Shown: positions 16,788 to 25,342 of the stretch, piece by piece
Layout: each line of letters begins with the position of its first letter
How positions within the stretch are numbered: the stretch's first letter is position 1
Assembly: GCF_004000605.1 (NCBI RefSeq)
Contig: NZ_CP018911.1
Coordinates: 930,001-994,000, forward strand
Origin: Glycocaulis alkaliphilus
Lineage (GTDB): Bacteria; Pseudomonadota; Alphaproteobacteria; Caulobacterales; Maricaulaceae
Reading direction: 5' to 3'
Length of the DNA stretch: 64,000 nucleotides
Notes under the pieces: generated by a model
What the model was told of the DNA's origin: nothing
Seen by the model: the letters and a program-made list of their open reading frames with translations, nothing else
Database searches by the model: none
Translations under genes and position numbers: made by a program

Positions 16788-16941
16788 CGGTAACGGCCTT
16801 CGGGGCGGGAGAAGCTGGAACAAGGAACGAAGCGCTGTTTGGCATGGCGGACGCATTGCGTCCAGCACAGGCCCTGCCTGCCCATTCCCACTCGACGTGA
16901 AGCCATGCCTCGCCTATTAGAACCCCGTTACCAGTCAGGCT

Positions 16942-17028
16942 GCGGGCGTGGCGGAATTGGTAGACGCAGCGGACTCAAAATCCGCCGGCCGCAAGGCCTT
17001 GCCGGTTCGATTCCGGCCGCCCGTACCA
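16942..17028 (+). tRNA. tRNA-Leu (anticodon CAA)
   Basis: An 87-base tRNA with a long variable arm, as expected for a leucine tRNA. The acceptor 5' strand GCGGGCG pairs with CGCCCGT, giving the G1-U72 pair also known from other bacterial tRNA-Leu. The D-loop region is GGCGGAATTGGTAGACGC, the anticodon loop is CTCAAAA with CAA at positions 34-36, the T-arm has GGTTCGATTCC, and the 3' CCA is encoded. Confidence 0.96.
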
Positions 17029-17635
17029 CTCTTGGTTTCCGCAGCCCATCCGGGCTGCGATGTTCCGCGAAAAGTCGCGGGCGCGCGGTCGCCCTATTCG
17101 GACGGCGGAATGCCGTCCGCAAGCCCGAACGGGCGTCCGAGCTCATGCGAGGAGCGACGCACGGATGTGCGGAGCATCACTAAAATCTTATGCGCGTTCG
17201 CGCTTTTCAGGCCGCTTTGCGGCCTGCAAGGCCAAAGGCCGCCCGCGACTTTTCGCGGAACATCGCAACGCGGAGGCGTTGCGCATCAAGAAAAGCTGGG
17301 TCTCCCGTCGGTGCGGGAGACCCCGGTTGTGTAGCCGGTTGCGTCATTTCTCCAGCTTCACCCCTGACCTCTCCTCCGGGGCCCCCCGCCCCGACGGGGG
17401 ACCCAGATTGCTTTTTCACTGCCTTCCGTCGTCATTCCGGCCGGAGCGAAGCGCAGAGCCGGAACCCAGCCTTTCCAAATACTGGGTTCCAGATAAGCGC
17501 TGACGCGCTTTCTGGAATGACGAAGAGAGGGATGTGAACAGCGAGCGCCGGGACCTCTTCGACGCCTCGCGCCTTGCCCCTGCACGGCGCAGCCCTGTAT
17601 GGGTGAGCGCGATGGCAATGGAGTAGCACCCGCTC
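17029..17635. repeat. 600-base non-coding, repeat-dense gap after tRNA-Leu
   Basis: I see no convincing gene. The stretch holds a 28-base perfect inverted repeat with arms at 17056-17083 and 17240-17267; a family B repeat (about 17145-17177); several small hairpins, such as GACGGCGGAATGCCGTC near 17101 and CTCCCGTCGGTGCGGGAG near 17310; and a family C repeat at 17430-17522. Its position directly downstream of a tRNA 3' end is a classic landing site for small mobile elements, but no integrase or remnant is seen. Confidence 0.8.
17430..17522 (+). repeat. Dispersed palindromic repeat, family C, copy 1
   Basis: Left arm CGTCATTCCGG...CCGGAACCCAG, a 12-base centre, and right arm CTGGGTTCCAGATAAGCGCT...TTTCTGGAATGACGA. 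The outer ends (CGTCATTCC and GGAATGACG) and the inner ends (GGAACCCAG and CTGGGTTCC) are complementary, so the whole could form one long stem. A second copy at 22.9 kb has the same arms around a much longer centre. Confidence 0.88.
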
Positions 17636-18205
17636 ATGGTTGAACTGGTCGCAGAGGCCCTTGATGGCGTGAAGCTGGTGCGCAGCCGCCGGTTGGAGGA
17701 TGAGCGCGGCTATTTCACCGAGAGCTGGAATGCGCGCGCCTTCGCCGCCATCGGTATCCATACCGCCTTCGTACAGGACAATCATTCCCGCTCGGTGAAG
17801 GCCGGGACGGTGAGGGGGCTGCACTATCAGGCCCCGCCCTTTGCGCAGGCCAAGCTGGTGCGGGTCTCTCAGGGGCGGGTGTTGGATGTGGCGGTGGATG
17901 CGCGCCGTGGCTCGCCCACTTACGGCCAGCACTTCAAGGCGGAGCTGAGCGCGGACAATGGCCTGCAGCTCTTCGTGCCCGCTGGCTTCCTGCACGGCTT
18001 CATGACGCTGGAGGATGAGTGCCACGTCCAGTACAAGGTCGATGCCCATTACGACAAGGCGAGCGATGGGGCGGTGCGCTTTAACGATGCTGATCTCGCC
18101 ATAGACTGGGGCTTGCCAGCGGCGCGCGCGATCCTGTCGGAGAAGGACGCGGCTGCCCCGCTCTGGCGAGATTTTGCCTCGCCCTTCGTGTGGCAGGGCG
18201 GGTAG
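17636..18205 (+). CDS. rfbC: dTDP-4-dehydrorhamnose 3,5-epimerase
   Basis: Cupin-fold epimerase of dTDP-L-rhamnose synthesis, used for cell-surface polysaccharide. 189 residues, a normal length. Seen are the RmlC motifs DERGYFTESWN, FVQDNHSRSVKAGTVRGLHYQ (with the catalytic histidine of the RGLHYQ motif), and FVPAGFLHGFMTLEDE. It is followed after 5 bases by rfbD. The first two pathway genes, rfbA and rfbB, are not adjacent in this window. Confidence 0.95.
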   Translation: MVELVAEALDGVKLVRSRRLEDERGYFTESWNARAFAAIGIHTAFVQDNHSRSVKAGTVRGLHYQAPPFAQAKLVRVSQGRVLDVAVDARRGSPTYGQHFKAELSADNGLQLFVPAGFLHGFMTLEDECHVQYKVDAHYDKASDGAVRFNDADLAIDWGLPAARAILSEKDAAAPLWRDFASPFVWQGG

Positions 18206-18210
18206 AGGCG

Positions 18211-19098
18211 GTGGCCCGCCTTCTCATCCTGGGCCTTACCGGCCAGCTTGCCACAGAGCTCATCGCCCAGGCGCCCGCGGAGGGCTGGGAGGTGACTGCG
18301 CTGGGCCGCGATGTGGCGGACTTCGCTGATCCTCTGGCCTGCGCCGCGGCGCTGGGAGAGCTCCTGCCTGCTGATGCGGTCATCAACGCCGCGGCCTACA
18401 CGGCTGTGGACCGCGCCGAGAGCGAGGAGGCGCTGGCCCATACCATCAACGCCGAAACACCGGGCAGGCTGGCCGCCTTGTGTGCCGGGCGGGGCGTGCC
18501 TTTCATCCATGTCTCCACCGACTATGTGTTCGATGGACGTAAATCCGGCCCTTACGTGGAAACCGACCTTGCCGCTCCGCAAACTGCCTATGGCCGCTCC
18601 AAGCTGGCAGGCGAGCATGCCGTACTTGATGGCGGTGGCCGCAGCCTGATCGCGCGTACCGCATGGGTATATTCCGCGCACGGCCACAACTTCCTGAAGA
18701 CCATGCTGCGCCTCGGTGCCGAGCGCGACGAGCTGCGCGTGGTGGACGATCAGCACGGATGCCCGACCGCCGCGCCTGAGCTGGCCCGCTGCCTCCTGGT
18801 AGCAGCCAGAGCGATGGCAGAGCGGCGCAGCGATGGCGGGGTCTATCATCTCGCGGGAGACGGACAGACGAGCTGGGCCGGGTTTGCCGATGCGATCTTT
18901 GACCATGCCGCGCCGCACTGGAAACGCCGCCCGGCGGTAATCCCGATCACCACAGCCGAATATCCCACGCCAGCGCCGCGCCCGGCCAATTCCCGGCTGG
19001 ATTCCAGCCGGTTCGAGACCGGGTTCGGTACGCGCCCCTTTGGCTGGGAGGCGTGTCTCGGCGAAATAGTGAAAAAAATTCTCACATCAGAGAAATAG
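18211..19098 (+). CDS. rfbD: dTDP-4-dehydrorhamnose reductase
   Basis: NAD(P)H-dependent SDR reductase giving dTDP-L-rhamnose from the RfbC product. From the GTG at 18211, 295 residues; a GTG at 18190 inside rfbC would add seven residues ahead of the Rossmann strand and is less likely. Motifs: LGLTGQLATEL (dinucleotide fold), NAAAYTAVDRAES, FIHVSTDYVFDG, and the catalytic pair in YGRSKLAGE. Cotranscribed with rfbC. Confidence 0.94.
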   Translation: MARLLILGLTGQLATELIAQAPAEGWEVTALGRDVADFADPLACAAALGELLPADAVINAAAYTAVDRAESEEALAHTINAETPGRLAALCAGRGVPFIHVSTDYVFDGRKSGPYVETDLAAPQTAYGRSKLAGEHAVLDGGGRSLIARTAWVYSAHGHNFLKTMLRLGAERDELRVVDDQHGCPTAAPELARCLLVAARAMAERRSDGGVYHLAGDGQTSWAGFADAIFDHAAPHWKRRPAVIPITTAEYPTPAPRPANSRLDSSRFETGFGTRPFGWEACLGEIVKKILTSEK

Positions 19099-19105
19099 CG
19101 CAAAT

Positions 19106-19246
19106 ATGCGCGAAGACCCTTGTGGCACCAGCATATTTCGCGCTTGCAGCATGCCCTTCGCACCTGCGGTGCATGTAGACAAACCGTCCGCGTGCCGCTA
19201 ACCCGCCCCCGACGCATGCAAATGCGCGAAAACCCTTATGGTACAA
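19106..19246. repeat. Two imperfect 25-base direct repeats upstream of the bkd operon
   Basis: Copies at 19106-19130 and 19222-19246 share 21 of 25 bases (pattern ATGCGCGAA-ACCCTT-TGG-AC). Their start-to-start distance is 116 bases. The second ends 24 bases before the first bkd start codon. They may be paired operator sites of a bkd regulator; no function is proven. Confidence 0.55.
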
Positions 19247-19270
19247 GGCGAAAAGGTACGGACAAAGTTC

Positions 19271-20500
19271 ATGTCAAACGGCCAGTCACGCTTCCATGTG
19301 CCCGCCCCGCCCTTCCGGCCCGGCGACGCGCCCGACTTCTCCCATCTCGACCTGCAAAAGGCGGGCGAGGCGAAACGCCCCGATCCGCTGACCGCTTCGG
19401 TAAAGATGACCGATCTGGCTTTCGGCCTGATCGGTGTACTCGATCACAACCATCAGGCGGTAGGCGAGTGGGATCCACGCCTGTCACCGGAAGTGCTGCG
19501 CGAGGGCCTCTCCCACATGGTGCTGACGCGCATCTATGACGCGCGCATGCTCAAGCTTCAGCGCCAGGGCAAGATGAGCTTCTACATGAAGTCGCTGGGC
19601 GAAGAGGCGGTGGCGGTGGCCGGCGCGATGGCGCTGAACAAGTCCGACATGGTGTTCCCGTCCTACCGCCAGCAGGGCATTCTGTTCGCGCGCGGCCGCA
19701 ATATCGTGGACATGATGTGCCACTGCATCTCCAACAGCCGCGATAATCTCAAAGGCCGCCAGCTACCCGTCCACTACACCTGGGCGGAGGGCAATTTCTT
19801 CTCCATCTCGGGCAATCTCGGCACGCAGTTCCCGCAAGCCGTCGGCTATGCGATGGGTTGCGCGTATAAGGGCGAGGACACGATTGCCGCCAGCTGGATC
19901 GGTGACGGCACGACAGCCGCGCCGGACTTCCACGCGGCGATGACGCTGGCCTCCACCTATCGCGCGCCGGTGATCCTGAACGTGGTCAATAATCAGTGGG
20001 CTATCTCCACCTATGAGGGCATCGCCAAGGGCGATGCGGCGACCTTCGCCTCCAAGGGGCTGGGCTATGGCCTGGCTTCGCTGCGTGTGGATGGCAATGA
20101 TTTCCTGGCCATCTATGCCGCCACGAAATGGGCTGCTGACCGTGCGCGCAAGGGCGGCGGGGCGACCTTTATCGAGCTGTTCACCTACCGCGCCGACGCC
20201 CACTCCACCTCGGACGATCCGGCCCGCTACCGCCCGAAGAACGAGTTCGAGAAATGGCCGCTGGGCGATCCGATTGAGCGGCTGAAAAACCATCTGATCG
20301 GCCTTGGCGAGTGGGATGAGGACCGTCACGCGAAGCTGGAAGAGCAGATGACCGCGCTGGTGGTGAAGTCCTACAAGGAAGCGGAAAGCCACGGCACGCT
20401 GCACGATGGCCCGCTCTCTCCGACCCACACCATCTTTGAAGATGTCTACGCGACCGAAGACTGGCGCCTGCGCCGTCAGCGGCAGGATTTGGGAGTCTAG
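19271..20500 (+). CDS. bkdA1: Branched-chain 2-oxoacid dehydrogenase E1 alpha subunit
   Basis: Thiamine-diphosphate-dependent decarboxylating subunit of the branched-chain 2-oxoacid dehydrogenase complex. 409 residues with the extended N-terminus typical of bacterial BkdA1. The TPP/Mg motif runs from GDGTTAAPDFHAAM to NVVNNQWAIS, and the phosphorylation-loop equivalent YRADAHSTSDDPARYR is present. The ATG at 19271 was chosen; an in-frame ATG at 19238 falls in the upstream direct repeat. Followed after 4 bases by the E1 beta gene. Expected substrates are the 2-oxoacids of Val, Leu and Ile. Confidence 0.93.
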   Translation: MSNGQSRFHVPAPPFRPGDAPDFSHLDLQKAGEAKRPDPLTASVKMTDLAFGLIGVLDHNHQAVGEWDPRLSPEVLREGLSHMVLTRIYDARMLKLQRQGKMSFYMKSLGEEAVAVAGAMALNKSDMVFPSYRQQGILFARGRNIVDMMCHCISNSRDNLKGRQLPVHYTWAEGNFFSISGNLGTQFPQAVGYAMGCAYKGEDTIAASWIGDGTTAAPDFHAAMTLASTYRAPVILNVVNNQWAISTYEGIAKGDAATFASKGLGYGLASLRVDGNDFLAIYAATKWAADRARKGGGATFIELFTYRADAHSTSDDPARYRPKNEFEKWPLGDPIERLKNHLIGLGEWDEDRHAKLEEQMTALVVKSYKEAESHGTLHDGPLSPTHTIFEDVYATEDWRLRRQRQDLGV

Positions 20501-20504
20501 CGAC

Positions 20505-21521
20505 ATGCCAGCGATGAACATGCTGCAGGCCCTCAACTCGGCCATGGACGTGCTGCTCGACAAGCACCCGGAGACGGTGATTTTCGGCGAGGATTCCGGC
20601 TATTTCGGCGGCGTTTTCGGCGCCACGCAAGGGCTGCAGAAGAAATATGGCCTCGACCGCGTTTTTGACGCGCCGATCAACGAGGCGGCGATTGCGGCCA
20701 TGGCCATCGGCATGGCGGCGAAGGGCCTCAAACCCATCGCGGAGATACAGTTCGCGGACTATATCTTCCCGGCCTTTGACCAGATCGTCTCGGAGATGAG
20801 CCGCCTGCGTTATCGCTCCGCCGGGGAGTTCGTGTCGCCGGTCGTGGTACGTTCGCCCTGGGGCGGCGGTATCCGGGGTGGCCAGACGCACTCCATGAGC
20901 CCTGAAGCCTTCTTCACCCATGTGCCGGGCGTGAAAGTAGTGGTGCCGTCCAACCCGTACGATGCCAAGGGCATGCTGATCGCGGCCAGCGAGGGCGATG
21001 ACCCGGTCATCTTCTTTGAGCCCAAGCGCATTTATAATGGCCCGTTTGATGGCGTGCCGGACGCCCCGCTGTCCAGCTGGGCCAGGCACCCCAAGGGCGA
21101 GGTTCCCGAAGGCCATTACCGCGTGGAGCTGGGCAAGGCCGAAATCGTGCGCGAGGGCGAAGCCTGCACGGTCCTCACCTATGGCACGCTGGTCCATGTG
21201 GCGGTCAATGCGGCTGAAAAGGCGGGCATTGACGCGGAAATCATCGATTTGAAGACACTTGCCCCTTACGACATCGAAACCATCGTGGCCTCGGTGAACA
21301 AGACGGGCCGGGTGGTGGTCGCCCATGAAGCGCCGCGTACATCGGGCTTCGGGGCGGAGCTGGCAGCCCAGATTCAGGAAGAATGCTTCTATGCGCTTGA
21401 AGCGCCGATCTTCCGCCTGACGGGCTGGGACACACCCTATCCCCATGCCCATGAATGGGCCTATTTCCCCGGTCAGGCGCGCTTCATCCGCGCGCTGCAG
21501 ACGGTCACGGAGGCACGCTGA
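20505..21521 (+). CDS. bkdA2: Branched-chain 2-oxoacid dehydrogenase E1 beta subunit
   Basis: 338-residue transketolase-like partner of E1 alpha. Motifs: VIFGEDSGYFGGVFGATQGL, FDAPINEAAIAAMAIGMA, RSPWGGGIRGGQTHS, and the C-terminal transketolase domain (about 205-325) with VVAHEAPRTSGFGAELAAQIQEECF. Start at 20505; the longer open frame upstream is a shadow in the E1 alpha gene. Two bases separate it from the E2 gene. Confidence 0.94.
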   Translation: MPAMNMLQALNSAMDVLLDKHPETVIFGEDSGYFGGVFGATQGLQKKYGLDRVFDAPINEAAIAAMAIGMAAKGLKPIAEIQFADYIFPAFDQIVSEMSRLRYRSAGEFVSPVVVRSPWGGGIRGGQTHSMSPEAFFTHVPGVKVVVPSNPYDAKGMLIAASEGDDPVIFFEPKRIYNGPFDGVPDAPLSSWARHPKGEVPEGHYRVELGKAEIVREGEACTVLTYGTLVHVAVNAAEKAGIDAEIIDLKTLAPYDIETIVASVNKTGRVVVAHEAPRTSGFGAELAAQIQEECFYALEAPIFRLTGWDTPYPHAHEWAYFPGQARFIRALQTVTEAR

Positions 21522-21523
21522 GC

Positions 21524-22873
21524 ATGAGCGAATACAAGTACAAGCTCCCCGATGTCGGCGAAGGCGTGGTCGAGGCCGAGATCGTCGAATGGCACATCAA
21601 GGAAGGTGACAAGGTCACTGAGGACCAGCACATCCTGGATGTGATGACCGACAAGGCGACGGTGGAAATTCCCTGCGCGGTCAATGGCGTGGTGAAGAAG
21701 ATTGTCGGGAGCCCTGGCGACGTGCTCCCCGTAGGCACCGAAATCCTCGTCATCGAAATTGATGGCTCGCCTCCCACCGAGGAAGAAGCGCCGGCGCCGG
21801 CGCCGGAAGTGAAGGAAGAGAAGAAGCCTGCCGCCGACCCGGAAAAGGGCAAGGCGCTGGCCGAAGGGCCGGACCGGACGGCAGACAAGAGCGAAGACCT
21901 GGCAGGCGGCAAGCAGGCGGTGCCTCCGGCAAAGCCCGCTGCTCCGGCACCGAAAGCTGCTGCGGCCCCCGCCCGCGCGTCCGGCGAGCGGCCCATGGCT
22001 AGCCCCGCCGTGCGTCAGCGCGCTCTGGATGCTGATATTGATCTGTCTGCCGTGCCGGGCACCGGTCCGGCCGGGCGTATCACCCATGCGGACATGGATG
22101 ATTTCATCGCCTCTGGCGGGCGTCTGGCGTCGAAGGCTGGCGGTTCGGCCTCCGGCCCGTCACGCGCGCCCCGCACGGGCGTAAAGGAAGAGAAAGTCAT
22201 CGGCCTGCGCCGCAAAATCGCGCAGAACATGGCCGCCGCCAAACGCACCATCCCCCACATCACCTATGTGGACGAGATCGATCTGACGGCGCTGGAAGAT
22301 CTGCGCGCGCACCTCAATGCGACCCGCAAGGACGGCCTGCCCAAGCTGACCCTCATTCCCTTCCTCGTCGCCGCGATGACGCGCGCCTTGCCGCAATTTC
22401 CGCAGGCGAACGCCCATTTCGACACCGAAGAGTCGGTGCTGACCAAGTATGAGGGCGTCCACTGCGGCATCGCCACGGCCACGCCCAACGGGCTGATGGT
22501 GCCGGTGATCCGTCATGCAGAGGCGCTGGACATCTGGCAGATCGCTGATGAGGTGAAGCGCCTTGCCGATGCCTGCCGTGACGGCAAGGCGACCAAGGAG
22601 GAGCTTTCGGGCTCCACCATCACCATCACCTCGCTGGGCGCGATTGGCGGGCTGGTCTCCACGCCCGTCATCAACCTGCCGGAGACGGCGATTATCGGCG
22701 TCAACAAGATGCAGGTCCTGCCGCGTTATGATGATGGCGGACGGCTGGTGCCGAGGAAGATCATGAACCTCTCCTCCAGCTTCGATCACCGCATCGTTGA
22801 TGGCTATGAGGCGGCATTGCTGGTGCAGGCGATCAAGGGCTATCTGGAAAACCCGGCAACCTTGTTTATGTGA
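21524..22873 (+). CDS. bkdB: Dihydrolipoamide acyltransferase E2 of the branched-chain complex
   Basis: 449-residue core subunit that carries acyl groups on lipoyl-lysine to CoA. One lipoyl domain (about 1-80; lipoyl Lys44 in MTDKATVEIP), an Ala/Pro/Lys-rich linker, a peripheral-subunit-binding domain (about 160-195) with SPAVRQRALDADIDL, a second linker, and the catalytic domain (about 225-449) with FDHRIVDG containing catalytic His422. It completes E1a-E1b-E2; the E3 lipoamide dehydrogenase is not downstream, so a shared E3 encoded elsewhere is likely. Confidence 0.94.
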   Translation: MSEYKYKLPDVGEGVVEAEIVEWHIKEGDKVTEDQHILDVMTDKATVEIPCAVNGVVKKIVGSPGDVLPVGTEILVIEIDGSPPTEEEAPAPAPEVKEEKKPAADPEKGKALAEGPDRTADKSEDLAGGKQAVPPAKPAAPAPKAAAAPARASGERPMASPAVRQRALDADIDLSAVPGTGPAGRITHADMDDFIASGGRLASKAGGSASGPSRAPRTGVKEEKVIGLRRKIAQNMAAAKRTIPHITYVDEIDLTALEDLRAHLNATRKDGLPKLTLIPFLVAAMTRALPQFPQANAHFDTEESVLTKYEGVHCGIATATPNGLMVPVIRHAEALDIWQIADEVKRLADACRDGKATKEELSGSTITITSLGAIGGLVSTPVINLPETAIIGVNKMQVLPRYDDGGRLVPRKIMNLSSSFDHRIVDGYEAALLVQAIKGYLENPATLFM

Positions 22874-22892
22874 GGTAGCGCCTCTCCAACAT

Positions 22893-23084
22893 CGTCATTC
22901 CGGGGGAGCGTTAGCGACACCCGGAACCCAGGTTCTTTTATTTGATGCTCCGCACATCCGTGCGTCGCTTCGGGCAATCCCCGATCAAGCCGGGGACAGG
23001 CAGTGCCGGGCGCGCGTTCGCGCTTCTGGGCGCTGCGCGCCGGCTGGGTTCCGGATAAGCGCTTACGCGCTTTCCGGAATGACG
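22893..23084 (+). repeat. Dispersed palindromic repeat, family C, copy 2, split by other repeat sequence
   Basis: The same left arm (CGTCATTCCGG...CCCGGAACCCAG) and right arm (CTGGGTTCCGGATAAGCGCT...TTTCCGGAATGACGA) as at 17.4 kb, here separated by about 112 bases instead of 12. The extra centre includes a family B motif (GCTCCGCACATCCGTGCGTC near 22945) and two further hairpins. This is therefore a nested repeat. Confidence 0.85.
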
Positions 23085-23290
23085 AAAAGGGAGAGGGCAA
23101 TGCGGGCCATGACAGCGCGATGAGGGCTGAAAAATGGATCCCGGGTCAAGCCCGGGAACCCGGTTGAGAGGTCGGCGTCGAAGCTGTCAGAATTATCGTA
23201 ACGGTAATACAACCGGGTCCCCGGCCCCCGAGCCGGGGTCCACTCTTATTTCGGGCACCGGCTCATCCCGGTGAAACGCGAGCCCGGAAA
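23085..23290. other. Non-coding remainder of the bkdB-ubiD gap
   Basis: Together with the family C copy this is a 417-base stretch without a gene, between convergent bkdB and ubiD. It holds inverted motifs such as CCCGGGTCAAGCCCGGG (near 23141) and CCCCGGCCCCCGAGCCGGGG (near 23220). The CCGGGGTCCA motif recurs near 32.34 kb. I see no terminator with a T-run. Confidence 0.6.
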
Positions 23291-24790
23291 CTATAGCCCC
23301 AGCTCGCCCCACATCGCGTCGACCTTGTCGATGATCTCCTGCTCCATGAAGAGCTTTTCGCCCCATTCGCGGGTCGTCTCGCCTTCCCATTTATTGGTGG
23401 CATCGAGCCCGATCTTGGAGCCAAGCCCGGAGACCGGCGAGGCGAAGTCCAGATAATCAATCGGCGTGTGTTCGATGATGGTGCAGTCGCGCGCCGGGTC
23501 CATGCGCGTGGACATGGCCCACATCACATCCTTCCAGTCGCGCGCATTGATGTCGTCATCCACCACGATCACCCATTTGGTGTACATGAACTGGCGAAGA
23601 TAAGACCACGCGCCCAGCATTACGCGCTTGGCGTGGCCGGGATAGGCTTTCTTCATCGAGATGACGGCGATGCGGTAGCTGCAACCTTCCGGCGGCAGCC
23701 AGAAATCGACGATCTCGGGGAATTGCTGGCGGATGAGGGGGATGAACACCTCGTTGAGCGCCTCGCCCAGCACGCTCGGTTCATCCGGCGGACGGCCCGT
23801 GAAGGTGGTGAGATAGATGGGGTCAGAGCGCATGGTGATGGCGCTGACCTGAAAGACGGGGAAGCGCTCCACCGAGTTGTAATAGCCGGTATGGTCGCCA
23901 TAGGGGCCTTCCGGTCCGTCCTCATCCAGCAGGACATGGCCCTCGATGACGATCTCGGCCTCGGCAGGCACTTTCAGCGGCACCGTCTTGCACTCGACCA
24001 GCTCCGCCTTGCGGCCCCTTAAAAGGCCAGCAAACTGGTATTCGGAGAGCGTGTCCGGCACCGGCGTCACGGCGGCAAGGATGGTCCCCGGATCGGCGCC
24101 GATCACGGCCGCGGCGGGCAGGGGATCGGGCCGCGCGCCTTTCCAGCGCTGATAATGCTGCGCCCCGCCGCGATGTTTCAGCCAGCGCATCAGCGTGCGG
24201 TTTTTCGACAGCTTCTGCATCCGGTAGATGCCGAGATTATAGTCGTCCTGCTTGTCCTCTGACGGGCCCTTCGTGACGACGAGCGGCCAGGTGATGAGCG
24301 GGGCCGGCTCGCCCGGCCAGCAGCCCTGAATGGGCAGGCGGTCAAGATCAATATCATCGCCGGTCAGCACCACTTCCTGACAGGGCGCCTTCTTCACCGT
24401 GCCGGGGCGCATCGCCATCACGGTCTTGGCCAGTGGCAGCATGTCGAGCGCATCTTTAAGGCCGCGCGGCGGTTCGGGCTGGCGCAGGAAGGCCAGTAGC
24501 TCGCCGACCTCGCGCAAATCGGCCGCCGTACGGCGCGGCTCTCCGCCCATGGTCACGGCGCGCGCGACGCGCTCCACCGTGCCGAAGAGATTGACGAGAG
24601 CGGGCATCTCGGCGGCCCGGCCATCTTCGTGAACCGGGTTTTCAAAGAGAACCGCAGGGCCGCCCCTGGCGAGCAGGCGGGTCTGGATTTCTGTCATCTC
24701 CAGATGGGTGGAGACAGGGCGCGCGACGCGTTTGAGATCGCCTTCGGCCTCCAGCAGAGCCATGAATTCGCGAAGGGATTTGTACGCCAT
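23291..24790 (-). CDS. ubiD: UbiD family prenylated-FMN decarboxylase
   Basis: 499 residues, typical for 3-octaprenyl-4-hydroxybenzoate carboxy-lyase, the decarboxylation step of ubiquinone synthesis. Seen are the N-terminal [75 protein letters not shown], and [19 protein letters not shown]. The partner UbiX, which makes the prenylated FMN, is not in the window. The gene stands alone with a 212-base upstream gap that contains a possible small RNA on the opposite strand. Confidence 0.94.
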   Translation of the reverse strand: MAYKSLREFMALLEAEGDLKRVARPVSTHLEMTEIQTRLLARGGPAVLFENPVHEDGRAAEMPALVNLFGTVERVARAVTMGGEPRRTAADLREVGELLAFLRQPEPPRGLKDALDMLPLAKTVMAMRPGTVKKAPCQEVVLTGDDIDLDRLPIQGCWPGEPAPLITWPLVVTKGPSEDKQDDYNLGIYRMQKLSKNRTLMRWLKHRGGAQHYQRWKGARPDPLPAAAVIGADPGTILAAVTPVPDTLSEYQFAGLLRGRKAELVECKTVPLKVPAEAEIVIEGHVLLDEDGPEGPYGDHTGYYNSVERFPVFQVSAITMRSDPIYLTTFTGRPPDEPSVLGEALNEVFIPLIRQQFPEIVDFWLPPEGCSYRIAVISMKKAYPGHAKRVMLGAWSYLRQFMYTKWVIVVDDDINARDWKDVMWAMSTRMDPARDCTIIEHTPIDYLDFASPVSGLGSKIGLDATNKWEGETTREWGEKLFMEQEIIDKVDAMWGELGL

Positions 24791-24894
24791 GTCTGCCGTC
24801 CTGCTGATAGCCGATAACGGGTTATAGCGCCGTCATGCGCGGCGGCCAGTGCGGCCATGTGCGCAAGATGTGTAACGGGGCGTAAAGGGGCGGC

Positions 24895-24987
24895 GCGTTT
24901 CACTGTTTCTCGTGCCGATCCCCCCTTTCGGCGCGACTCCTTGACGGAACGGGCCGGCACCCCCCACCGCCGGCCCGTTTTCGTTTC
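24895..24987 (+). ncRNA. Candidate small RNA with two C-rich-loop hairpins and an intrinsic terminator
   Basis: Between ubiD and the GNAT gene, both on the minus strand, the plus strand carries two stem-loops. The first has arms 24911-24918 and 24928-24935 with loop TCCCCCCTT. The second has a perfect 10-base-pair stem, arms 24949-24958 and 24969-24978, with loop ACCCCCCACC, and is followed by TTTTCGTTT. The second looks like a rho-independent terminator, but no plus-strand gene precedes it, which argues for a stand-alone transcript. C-rich exposed loops resemble anti-Shine-Dalgarno loops of several alphaproteobacterial small RNA families. The 5' end is a guess; no promoter was identified. 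Confidence 0.45.
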
Positions 24988-25002
24988 GGGCGGGGACTGG
25001 CG

Positions 25003-25314
25003 CTATTTCGCCTTGCCGCCCAGCACATCTTGCCATTCGGGATGACGCTCGATCTGCGCTTTCGCAAACGGGCAGAGCGGCACGATGCGCACACCCTCTG
25101 CGCGGGCATCCAGCACGCCACGCTCCACCAGCGCCTTGCCAACGCCCTTGCCGCGCCATTCATCGGGCACGCCGGTATGGTCGATGATGATGAGTTGCGG
25201 GTTGAGAATGGAGTAGGTCATCTCCGCATCGGGCAGGCCGGGCGCGCTGGCCACATAGCGGCCCTTGGAGCCGGAAACCTCTCTGGTGATCGTGTAGTCC
25301 GGCTGGTCGGTCAT
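25003..25314 (-). CDS. Small GNAT-fold N-acetyltransferase-like protein (YidJ/CG type)
   Basis: 103 residues, the size of the short GNAT family that includes human GTLF3B-like and bacterial YidJ-type proteins. Core motifs are EMTYSI, IIDHTGVPDEWRGKGVGKALVERGVLDARAEGVRIVPLCPFAK, which contains the acetyl-CoA loop R-G-K-G-V-G. Substrate unknown. A ribosome site is not striking. It precedes the putative small RNA region and lies downstream of the sulfotransferase-like gene on the same strand. Confidence 0.85.
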   Translation of the reverse strand: MTDQPDYTITREVSGSKGRYVASAPGLPDAEMTYSILNPQLIIIDHTGVPDEWRGKGVGKALVERGVLDARAEGVRIVPLCPFAKAQIERHPEWQDVLGGKAK

Positions 25315-25342
25315 GGCGGGCTCCAGTGCGTGGTGAACGGCT

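Noticed and set aside
17029-17635. Possible CRISPR array in the repeat-rich region after tRNA-Leu
   Set aside because: Repeats are few, differ in type, lack regular spacing and no cas gene is present; they are dispersed elements.
18190-18210. GTG at 18190 as rfbD start
   Set aside because: It lies inside rfbC and adds residues before the first Rossmann strand; GTG at 18211 fits the family.
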